This document shows, in pieces, positions 25,035 to 31,467 of a stretch of 50,097 nucleotides of DNA. The stretch's first letter is position 1. The number at the start of each line of letters is the position of its first letter. The notes beneath the pieces are model-generated. The model was given only the letters and a program-made list of their open reading frames with translations, made no database searches and was not told where the DNA came from. Both the position numbers and the translations under genes were made by a program. The DNA is taken from positions 1 to 50,097 of the forward strand of contig JAYKIL010000004.1 in the NCBI GenBank assembly GCA_035284745.1, given 5' to 3'. The stretch is from JAYKJB01 sp035284745 [NCBI: Candidatus Sericytochromatia bacterium] (GTDB lineage Bacteria > Cyanobacteriota > Sericytochromatia > S15B-MN24).

Positions 25035-26234
25035 ATGCATCATATTTACCTTGATCACCAGGCGACAACACCGCTTGACCCAATGGTTCTGGATGCCATG
25101 ATGCCCTATCTTACGGAGCGTTTTGGCAATGCGGGCAGTCGGGCCCATCGCTTTGGGTGGGAGGCTGAAGAAGCCGTTGAAACCGCCCGTGGGGAGGTGG
25201 CTCGCGCGATTCACGCGATGGACCGTGAAATCGTTTTTACCTCGGGGGCGACGGAGTCGATCAATCTGGCACTTCGGGGCGTATGCGAGGCCTTGCAGGA
25301 AGAGGGGAGACACGTGATCACATCGGTGACTGAGCACCCTGCGACGTTGGCAACGCTGGGTCATCTGTCCCAGCAGGGATGGCATATCACATATTTGCCG
25401 GTGGATCGTGAGGGCTTGGTGTCTGCCGCCCAGGTAGAGGCTGCCATGAGTACTCAAACGGTCTTGGTCACTTTGTTACACGGAAACAACGAGGTGGGTA
25501 CCCTGCAACCGATTTCGGAAATTGGGCGATTGACCAGACGGCAGGGCATTTATTTTCACGTGGATGCTGCGCAAGCGTTGGGCCGTGTGGCCCTGGATGT
25601 GCAGGAGATGTGTATCGATTTGCTCTCGATGTCTGCGCACAAGGTATATGGCCCAAAAGGTGTCGGGGCCCTGTTTGTGAGACGGCGTGACCCTCGGGTC
25701 CGCCTCAGCGCGCAGATGCACGGAGGGGGGCAGGAACGAGGCCTACGTTCAGGGACCTTGAATGTACCGGGTATTGTCGGTTTTGGTCGTGCCGCCGCCC
25801 TTGCCTCTGAGCGATTACCGCTGGAAGCCGCGCGCTTGTCTGATTTGCGTGATCGCTTTGTCATGATGCTGCAAGAGGCGTTGCCGGCCGTTCATTTGCT
25901 GGGGCACCCCAAATTGCGGCTTCCAGGACACGCGATGTTGTGTTTTGATGGGATAAGGGCCGATGACCTGCTGCTCAATCTGAGGGGAGTGGCAGCTTCT
26001 ACGGGGTCGGCATGTGCGTCGGCCACTCAATCGCCGTCTCACGTCCTGAGGGCCTTGGGGTTGAATGATGAGCAGGCCGCTGGCTGCGTCAGGTTTGGCT
26101 TCGGCCGTTTTAATCACGAAGACGATATTTCTGAAGCGGTCAATCGGATTGTGCCAGTTGTCCAGTCATTGCGTGCTGTTTCTCCCCGTTGGGAACTTCA
26201 GAACCCTCCGCCGGGGTTGGCCTCTCGCGGATAG
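25035..26234 (+). CDS. Cysteine desulfurase (NifS/IscS family)
   Basis: PLP enzyme that removes sulfur from cysteine for Fe-S clusters or thiolation; 399 aa. I start at the ATG at 25035, where the family sequence begins (IYLDHQATTPLDPMVLDAM). Landmarks: IVFTSGATESINLALRG, the PLP lysine K203 in SAHKVYGPKGVGAL, RSGTLNVPGIVGFG, and the persulfide cysteine C327 in GSACASATQSPSHVLRALG. The short active-site loop fits the NifS/IscS group rather than SufS. No iscU or nifU lies beside it; the divergent ygfZ is the only Fe-S-related neighbour. The next plus-strand gene encodes a radical-SAM enzyme that needs Fe-S clusters. Confidence 0.93.
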   Translation: MHHIYLDHQATTPLDPMVLDAMMPYLTERFGNAGSRAHRFGWEAEEAVETARGEVARAIHAMDREIVFTSGATESINLALRGVCEALQEEGRHVITSVTEHPATLATLGHLSQQGWHITYLPVDREGLVSAAQVEAAMSTQTVLVTLLHGNNEVGTLQPISEIGRLTRRQGIYFHVDAAQALGRVALDVQEMCIDLLSMSAHKVYGPKGVGALFVRRRDPRVRLSAQMHGGGQERGLRSGTLNVPGIVGFGRAAALASERLPLEAARLSDLRDRFVMMLQEALPAVHLLGHPKLRLPGHAMLCFDGIRADDLLLNLRGVAASTGSACASATQSPSHVLRALGLNDEQAAGCVRFGFGRFNHEDDISEAVNRIVPVVQSLRAVSPRWELQNPPPGLASRG

Positions 26235-26291
26235 GGGGCTTGGCCGGCGCTGTGTTACGGGTTAACATAGACTTGTGGTAAGGAGGCTCCA

Positions 26292-26354
26292 ATGATGTGG
26301 CCCTCATACGCCCCCGCGTTTTGCGATGGTGAACATCCTCATTACGGACTTTGA
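26292..26354 (+). CDS. Possible 20-codon leader ORF upstream of kamA
   Basis: The tandem ATG codons at 26292 have one of the best Shine-Dalgarno sequences in the window (AAGGAGG, five bases upstream) yet open a frame of only 20 codons (MMWPSYAPAFCDGEHPHYGL). A second overlapping frame begins at the ATG at 26326 and runs 24 codons, ending with TGA at 26398-26400. Either may be a leader peptide acting on kamA. No run of a single amino acid suggests classical attenuation. Existence as a translated peptide is inference. Confidence 0.35.
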   Translation: MMWPSYAPAFCDGEHPHYGL

Positions 26355-26420
26355 GCTGCGCCCCCTTTTCTTCTTTGAGCCTCTGCGTGGGGCCTCGTGA
26401 CGAGAAAGGAGCGTCTTTTT

Positions 26421-27821
26421 ATGCTGTCCACCCCCTCTGAAAATTCTGTCGGCGCCGCCTCTGGCGATGAAGAAATCATACATAAACGTCCGCCCGCGGA
26501 GCCCTCTGCTTTTGTCCATCGTCATCTGCGCCAAGGAGAATTCTGGCGAGCCATTCCCGCGTATCAGGAGGTGGACGAGGATTCGTTTCTTGATCATATT
26601 TGGCAGGGCAAAAACTCCATCACCACTGTCGACAAGTTGATTGAAACAATTCGTGGGCTGGTGACCCAGGAGTTTATTGATGATGCCCGAGCGGGCTTTG
26701 CGCGCGCGCCGATGGCAGTTCGTGTTTCGCCGTATATGTTGGCAGGCATTGATTGGACTGACCCATACAACGATCCGATCCGCACGCAGTTTTTGCCATT
26801 GGGCTCGCGCATCCGCCCCGACCATCCCATGCTGACCCTTGATTCCCTGCACGAACAGGACGATGCGCCTGTGCCCGGTTTGACGCATCGCTATCCCGAT
26901 AAAGCACTTTTCTTGGCGTTGGATGTTTGTCCGGTCTACTGTCGTTTTTGCACGCGTTCGTATGCCGTCGGTGGTGATACGGAGGAGGTGGAGAAGGTTT
27001 CTCTGAATGCCAGCCCGAAACGCTGGCAGCGCGTCTTTCAGTACATCAGTGAACGCCCTGAGTTGGAAGATATCGTCATTTCAGGGGGGGATATGTACCA
27101 GTTGGCCGCGCCGCATCTAAAAACGATCGGTGAGACCCTGCTGAACATTCCGCATGTCCGCCGTATGCGCTTTGCGACCAAGGGGCCTGCTGTGATGCCT
27201 ATGAAGATACTGACGGATCACGCGTGGTTCGATGCGCTTTCCCACGTGGTAGAGATGGGGCGCAAGATGGGCAAAGAAGTGGTACTGCATACCCATTACA
27301 ATCATCCCAACGAGATCACCTGGATCACCGAAAAAGCGATGGCGCGCTGCTTTGAACGGGGTATCTTCGTGCGAAATCAATCAGTGCTGCAGCGCGGGGT
27401 GAATGACGACCCGGAAACGATGCGTATCTTGGTGAAGCGTCTAGGATACGTAAATGTTCACGCTTACTATGTTTATTTGCACGACCTGGTGAAGGGGGTC
27501 GAAGATCTTCGGACCACCTTGCAGACGGCACTGAACATTGAGAAATATGTGCGGGGCTCTACGGCGGGTTTTAATACTCCCACGTTTGTTTGCGACGCAC
27601 CGGGAGGCGGCGGTAAGCGAGACGTGCACAGCTACGAATACTATGATCGGGAGAATGGAATATCCGTCTACACCGCCCCGAGCGTGAAGCCCGGTCAGAC
27701 ATTCATCTACTATGACCCCGTTGATCAGTTGAGCCCCGTCGCCCAAGCGCGTTGGCGAGACAAAACCATTTACGAAGATATGATTGCTGATGCGGTGCGA
27801 CGGGCGAAAGAGAACATCTAG
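26421..27821 (+). CDS. kamA: Lysine 2,3-aminomutase (radical SAM, PLP)
   Basis: Converts L-alpha-lysine to L-beta-lysine; 466 aa. The ATG at 26421 is preferred, with AAGGAG nine bases upstream; an in-frame GTG at 26397 has no such site. Radical SAM cysteines C170, C174 and C177 lie in CPVYCRFCTRSYAVGG. PLP lysine K399 lies in CDAPGGGGK. The two substrate-binding aspartates of lysine enzymes are kept (LHDL and VCDAP), which argues against glutamate 2,3-aminomutase. The protein is longer than EpmB, and no epmA or ablB acetyltransferase is beside it, so beta-lysine use is unknown: osmolyte, EF-P modification and fermentation are options. It converges with recR, with five bases between the stop codons. 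Confidence 0.88.
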   Translation: MLSTPSENSVGAASGDEEIIHKRPPAEPSAFVHRHLRQGEFWRAIPAYQEVDEDSFLDHIWQGKNSITTVDKLIETIRGLVTQEFIDDARAGFARAPMAVRVSPYMLAGIDWTDPYNDPIRTQFLPLGSRIRPDHPMLTLDSLHEQDDAPVPGLTHRYPDKALFLALDVCPVYCRFCTRSYAVGGDTEEVEKVSLNASPKRWQRVFQYISERPELEDIVISGGDMYQLAAPHLKTIGETLLNIPHVRRMRFATKGPAVMPMKILTDHAWFDALSHVVEMGRKMGKEVVLHTHYNHPNEITWITEKAMARCFERGIFVRNQSVLQRGVNDDPETMRILVKRLGYVNVHAYYVYLHDLVKGVEDLRTTLQTALNIEKYVRGSTAGFNTPTFVCDAPGGGGKRDVHSYEYYDRENGISVYTAPSVKPGQTFIYYDPVDQLSPVAQARWRDKTIYEDMIADAVRRAKENI

Positions 27822-27826
27822 CCTCG

Positions 27827-28441
27827 TTAAGCCAGTTCTCGGCGGCCCTCAAGCGCCCGTACGAGGGTCATCTCATCAGCGAATTCGAGATCACCTCCCA
27901 TAGGGAGCCCAAAGGCAATCCGGGTCACTTTGATGCCCGCGGGCTTGAGGAGGCGGGCCAGATAGAGGCTTGTCGCCTCTCCCTCGACGGAGGGGTTAAT
28001 CGCGAGAATAACTTCTTCGACATTCCCGCCCGATTCATGGTCGCTGTGCAAGCGCGCGAGCAATTCTCGGACTTTAATTTGCTCGGGGCCAATCCCGTCG
28101 AGTGGAGAGAGCAGGCCCCCAAGCACATGGTACAGACCTTTGTATTCGCGCGTGCGTTCTAAAGCGACCAGATCGCGCGGTTCGGCGACAACGCACAGCA
28201 GGGTTCGTTGTCGCGTCGGGTTGAGGCAGAGTTCACAGGGGTCTTCGGCACTGAGGTTCTGGCAGTGTGAGCAAAATCGAACTTGCTGTTTGGCTTCTAA
28301 AAGCGTATTGGCAAGATGGGTGATGGCCGCTTCCGGCTGCTTGATAAGGTGGAACGCGAGGCGCTGAGACGACTTCGGGCCAATGCCGGGCAGTTTTTCA
28401 AGTTCTTCAATCAGTCGAGCGAGCGGCCGTGTGTAAAGCAT
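27827..28441 (-). CDS. recR: Recombination mediator RecR
   Basis: Acts with RecO/RecF to load RecA on gapped DNA; 204 aa, normal length. In order: HhH motif ([20 protein letters not shown]), a four-cysteine zinc finger ([16 protein letters not shown]), and the Toprim domain ([57 protein letters not shown]). It follows ybaB by eight bases, the common ybaB-recR order. Confidence 0.97.
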   Translation of the reverse strand: MLYTRPLARLIEELEKLPGIGPKSSQRLAFHLIKQPEAAITHLANTLLEAKQQVRFCSHCQNLSAEDPCELCLNPTRQRTLLCVVAEPRDLVALERTREYKGLYHVLGGLLSPLDGIGPEQIKVRELLARLHSDHESGGNVEEVILAINPSVEGEATSLYLARLLKPAGIKVTRIAFGLPMGGDLEFADEMTLVRALEGRRELA

Positions 28442-28449
28442 GGATCTTT

Positions 28450-28788
28450 TCAGAACTTCAGGCCAGGCAGGTTCATTCCACCCGTAACGGAGCCCATTTG
28501 GCTCTGCGCCAGACTGTCTACCTTGCTTTTCGCGTCTTTCAACGCGGCAAGGACCAAGTCTTCCAATGTTTCAACGTCCTCAGGATCCACCGCTTCCGGT
28601 TTAATGCGTACGCCAGTGACTTCCATCGAACCCGTCATGGTAATGGTGACCGCCCCACCGCCAGCGGACCCCTCGAGTTCTTGGCTGCTGAGGTCTTCTT
28701 GCATCTTTTGCATGGCCTCTTGCATCTTTTGGGCCTGTTTCATCAGTTTACCCATGTCCATGCCACCAAATCCGCCGGGACCCCGCAT
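28450..28788 (-). CDS. ybaB: YbaB/EbfC family nucleoid-associated protein
   Basis: Small dimeric DNA-binding protein of 112 aa. Typical features: [20 protein letters not shown] helix, an [20 protein letters not shown] strand region and an [20 protein letters not shown] helix. The ATG at 28788 has GGAG upstream. Co-directional with recR. An extended -10 element on the minus strand at 28886-28894 probably drives the pair. Confidence 0.95.
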   Translation of the reverse strand: MRGPGGFGGMDMGKLMKQAQKMQEAMQKMQEDLSSQELEGSAGGGAVTITMTGSMEVTGVRIKPEAVDPEDVETLEDLVLAALKDAKSKVDSLAQSQMGSVTGGMNLPGLKF

Positions 28789-28810
28789 CGCTTATCTCCT
28801 CTGAAATAAG

Positions 28811-28835
28811 GGCCTTGGGCGATCGCCACAAGGCC
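28811..28835 (-). repeat. Hairpin in the ybaB leader enclosing a GGCGATCGCC palindrome
   Basis: GGCCTTG at 28811-28817 pairs with CAAGGCC at 28829-28835. The loop contains the 10-bp palindrome GGCGATCGCC, the extended form of the cyanobacterial HIP1 octamer. It falls 22 bases before the ybaB start in the transcript. No T-run follows. Confidence 0.5.
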
Positions 28836-28885
28836 ATTAAAAGCCTCAGAATTTCCGCAACCATTGTTCGCGGAAGCCACGGCTT

Positions 28886-28894
28886 ATTATAGCA
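28886..28894 (-). promoter_or_regulatory. Extended -10 promoter for ybaB-recR
   Basis: On the minus strand the sequence TGCTATAAT is a perfect extended -10 element, about 98 bases upstream of ybaB. The -35 region is weak, as is common with extended -10 promoters. On the plus strand the same bases read TATTAT/TTATAG, with TTGTTC 15-17 bases before them, a weaker candidate for the sigma-factor operon. The two promoters would overlap. Confidence 0.55.
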
Positions 28895-28907
28895 CCGGGG
28901 AGGCCCC

Positions 28908-29588
28908 GTGGCCGGTGTTACAATATCATTGGCGCACACGGAACCCTTGGGCGTGGATTTTCGTCCCGTGAGCAGGAGTAAAAAATTAGGCGTGGATGAC
29001 CTACAGCAACGGGATGTTTGGGTTCGAGAGGCGCGGGCTGGCGGGCGTCACGCTTTCGAGCGCTTGGTCGCGCCTTATTTGCCTCGATTGTTTCGCTTGG
29101 CTTATCAGTTGACGCGGGACCCTGACGATGCCCAAGACATTCTTCAGGACAGCGTGATTAAGGCGTTTCGCGCATTCTCGGGCTTTCGTCAGGAAGCCGA
29201 TTTATACACCTGGTTGGCGCGTATTGTGCGCAACACAACGCTTGATGAATACAAGCGGGCGGTGAGGCGATATGAATCAACGCACGAGGTCATTCCCGAG
29301 CAATTGGTCCATACCACGGAACCGAAGGCTGAGCAGCAAGAGTTGCAGACCCTGATGCGCGGTTTGATTGATGACTTATCCGACAAATTGCGCGAGCCTC
29401 TCGTGTTGTATGACCTTGAGGGTTACTCGTATGAGGAGGTCGCCGCGATCCTAGAGTTGAATCTGGGCACCGTCAAATCGCGCTTAAATCGTGCGCGTCT
29501 GGCCCTGCGTGAGCGCATTGTGGATAGCCCTCGGGTGCTTGAAGGGTATCTGCCGTCTGCGTTCGCGGGAGCCAGCGAGAGGAGTTGA
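28908..29588 (+). CDS. ECF-type RNA polymerase sigma factor
   Basis: Extracytoplasmic-function sigma factor, 226 aa. Region 2 (HAFERLVAPYLPRLFRLAYQ, DPDDAQDILQDSVIKAFRAF) and region 4 (YSYEEVAAILELNLGTVKSR, LNRARLALRERI) are clear. The GTG at 28908 has GGAGG four bases upstream. Later in-frame GTGs at 28968 and 28992 lie closer to the domain, and the promoter candidate is very near the first start, so the N-terminus is uncertain. The anti-sigma gene follows after three bases, which identifies its regulator. Confidence 0.92.
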   Translation: MAGVTISLAHTEPLGVDFRPVSRSKKLGVDDLQQRDVWVREARAGGRHAFERLVAPYLPRLFRLAYQLTRDPDDAQDILQDSVIKAFRAFSGFRQEADLYTWLARIVRNTTLDEYKRAVRRYESTHEVIPEQLVHTTEPKAEQQELQTLMRGLIDDLSDKLREPLVLYDLEGYSYEEVAAILELNLGTVKSRLNRARLALRERIVDSPRVLEGYLPSAFAGASERS

Positions 29589-29591
29589 ACC

Positions 29592-30536
29592 GTGAGGTGT
29601 TCTGAGGCGGAAGTCCTTTTTAGCGATTGGCAGGATGGTCTTCTCGGTGAGGACGAGGCGAAACAGCTTGAGAGGCATCTTCGAGAGTGTGTAAGTTGCT
29701 GCGAACGGGAGGAGGGGCTGCGCGCCTTGGCTGTTTGCTTGCGTCAGCTCCCGGCCGTCGAACCACCGGTGGGCTTAGAAGCTCGGATTTTTTCTGCCTT
29801 GGCTGCTTCGGAAAGCGATGAGGTTCGCGTGCCTTCGCCCAAACGAGCGTCTGGTTTCGTATTAGAGTGCAACGAGGCGCAAGATGCCTTTACGGGTGCC
29901 CTTGAAGAGACACTTGTAACGGAGGATCGTTTGGCCTTTGAGCACCACCTTGCTTCCTGTGACGCCTGTAGAAAAGCCTTTGCGCAATTCGTGTCCGTGG
30001 TGCAACTGCTTGCGAAGGTGACCCCCGTCCCCGTGCCGGAGGACTTGGCCGAGAGAATCTTGAATGGGCTGCGCCAAGTGTCACGCCCGGTAGGGGGCCG
30101 GGCCTCCCGTACAACCCCGGCGCGGGCGGTGAAACCGCGCTGGAATCATTTCTTGTCTGGACTCGTGGGAGCGGCTGCGACGGCCGCTGCTGTCTTTGTG
30201 TGGAGTTATCTCCCGGGGGTTGGGGTGCCCAAATTAGAAGCCCGCGCGGTTCCTGTTTCGCAGGATGTGGCGGTACACATTCAGTTTGAGGCGGACGAAC
30301 GCCTCGATGGCGTCGTATTTCAGGTGGATCTCCCCGAGGGCTTGAAGTTTATTGATGACTCATCCTCGCCGTTATTGGCTCAGTCGGTGAGTTGGCGCGG
30401 AGCTCTTGAAAAAGGCAAAACGGTGGTGCCTATCGTGGTTCGGGGCACGCGACCCGGCAACTATACCATTGAAGCGGTTGTTCGCAAGGGTCCCCTGATT
30501 CGCAGAACGACCGTCGTTCTGCCGGTGGAGGGCTGA
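29592..30536 (+). CDS. Membrane anti-sigma factor with two zinc-finger modules
   Basis: 314 aa, predicted to hold the upstream ECF factor at the membrane. Two HC2-type (ZAS-like) modules are visible: H29-x3-C33-x2-C36 in RHLRECVSC, and H119-x3-C123-x2-C126 in HHLASCDAC. A single membrane helix lies at about residues 186-207 (FLSGLVGAAATAAAVFVWSY). The outer part (residues about 215-314) is beta-rich (VAVHIQFEADERLDGVVFQV, VPIVVRGTRPGNYTIEAVVR) and could be the sensor. A tandem zinc-finger pair in one anti-sigma factor is unusual. GTG start with GAGGAG upstream; its stop shares one base with the next ATG. Confidence 0.85.
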   Translation: MRCSEAEVLFSDWQDGLLGEDEAKQLERHLRECVSCCEREEGLRALAVCLRQLPAVEPPVGLEARIFSALAASESDEVRVPSPKRASGFVLECNEAQDAFTGALEETLVTEDRLAFEHHLASCDACRKAFAQFVSVVQLLAKVTPVPVPEDLAERILNGLRQVSRPVGGRASRTTPARAVKPRWNHFLSGLVGAAATAAAVFVWSYLPGVGVPKLEARAVPVSQDVAVHIQFEADERLDGVVFQVDLPEGLKFIDDSSSPLLAQSVSWRGALEKGKTVVPIVVRGTRPGNYTIEAVVRKGPLIRRTTVVLPVEG

Positions 30537-30823
30537 TGCGCATCGCTGTGTGTCTGTGGTTGGCGGCATGGGGCGTGGGTTTTTGGGTGCCCCCGACGTG
30601 GGCCGAGAGCCGACCCTCCCCGGGGCCTACGTCCCTCGGAATTAGCGGCGTGACGGTGGACGTGTTGCCGTTGCAGGCGCCCCCGGGGTTGGTCCTGCCC
30701 GCGCCTGCTGCCGAGCGCATTGAAATGCCACCCCATCTTCGCTCCTTTCGGGTTGCCCCGCGCGGAGGCGTTGTTCGCCCTTTGCCCTCACCGTCGACCT
30801 CGGCGAAGAGGTTGGTGCCGTGA
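30536..30823 (+). CDS. Small secreted proline-rich protein
   Basis: 95 aa, unknown function. A signal peptide (MRIAVCLWLAAWGVGFWVPP then TWAES) is followed by a Pro-rich mature part of about 70 residues with no recognised domain (PLQAPPGLVLPAPA). The ATG overlaps the anti-sigma stop (TGATG), and the stop overlaps the next start by four bases. Co-translation with the anti-sigma factor suggests a periplasmic partner of its sensor domain; this is inference from context. Confidence 0.65.
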   Translation: MRIAVCLWLAAWGVGFWVPPTWAESRPSPGPTSLGISGVTVDVLPLQAPPGLVLPAPAAERIEMPPHLRSFRVAPRGGVVRPLPSPSTSAKRLVP

Positions 30824-31377
30824 TTCCACTCGACCTGGAGGCGACGGTTCGTCACGACATTCGGTTGCCTGTTTCGCCCGGCGAAGCCTTTGAATACTTT
30901 TCAGGCAATGATGATCTGTTGCGAGAGTTTTTAGGGGCCGAACGCGTCGAGTCTTTGGGCCAGGGTTGCTTTCGTGTGCGCCTCAATCCGCATGGGGCTT
31001 TTGGTTGGAGGATACAGCCCTGTTTTGATGTGAAGTTTGTTGATTATCCGCCTGATCGCATCGAAATGAGGTCGCTGGAGGCCTCGTTGATGTCGGGGTC
31101 AGCGAACACCACCCGCTTTGATGCGGGGTTTTGCGGAACGGCTCATTTTCGCCAGGACCCCAGGGGGTGCTGCGTATCTTGTGAGGCCTCGATGCAGGTG
31201 ACCATTGGTATACCCGACTGGGTCCGTATGCTGATGCCCCCGGGGGCGCTGGCGCAATTTGGAAACGGAATGATTCGAGCAGCCATGCAAGGCTTGGCCG
31301 CTCGTTTAGGTCCTTTACTCGAACGGGGAATCGCTGCGAGTTTACCGGGAAAGGCGCCGCGATCAGAGATCGGTTAG
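30820..31377 (+). CDS. DUF1997-type SRPBCC-like protein
   Basis: 185 aa. The pattern matches DUF1997, a family known mainly from cyanobacteria and plastids: a coenzyme-Q-binding/START-like opening (RLPVSPGEAFEYFSGNDDLL), a strand pair (GCFRVRLNPHGAFGWRIQPC), and the typical end (VTIGIPDWVRMLMPPGALAQ, FGNGMIRAAMQGLAARLGPL). It probably binds a hydrophobic ligand in the cytoplasm. The GTG start overlaps the previous stop (GTGA), placing it fourth in the sigma/anti-sigma operon. It converges with the WD40 lipoprotein gene. Confidence 0.6.
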   Translation: MIPLDLEATVRHDIRLPVSPGEAFEYFSGNDDLLREFLGAERVESLGQGCFRVRLNPHGAFGWRIQPCFDVKFVDYPPDRIEMRSLEASLMSGSANTTRFDAGFCGTAHFRQDPRGCCVSCEASMQVTIGIPDWVRMLMPPGALAQFGNGMIRAAMQGLAARLGPLLERGIAASLPGKAPRSEIG

Positions 31378-31380
31378 AGG

Positions 31381-31467
31381 GGCACTTCCCAGGCACGCAC
31401 CCATCCATCCGCACTCACCGATAGGAGGGCACTTCCCAGGCACGCACCAATCCGTCTGCACTTACCG
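31381..31467. repeat. Tandem duplication (period 47 bp) at the 3' end of the WD40 gene
   Basis: 31381-31420 and 31428-31467 are 40-bp copies with four differences. Read on the minus strand, the distal copy encodes SVSADGWVRAWEVPL and a stop in its own frame, while the gene's present end is SVSADGLVRAWEVPSYR. Because 47 is not a multiple of three, the gene now stops inside the downstream copy. Confidence 0.9.

Noticed and set aside
26421-27821. Glutamate 2,3-aminomutase or EpmB instead of lysine 2,3-aminomutase
   Set aside because: Both substrate aspartates typical of the lysine enzyme are kept, and the protein is longer than EpmB. The choice is still by motif only.
2668-28827. HIP1 octamer GCGATCGC (seen at 2668, 18001, 24579 and 28819) as evidence of a cyanobacterial HIP1-rich genome
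   Set aside because: Four copies found by eye in 50 kb are only modestly above chance for this base composition and far below the density in HIP1-rich cyanobacteria.
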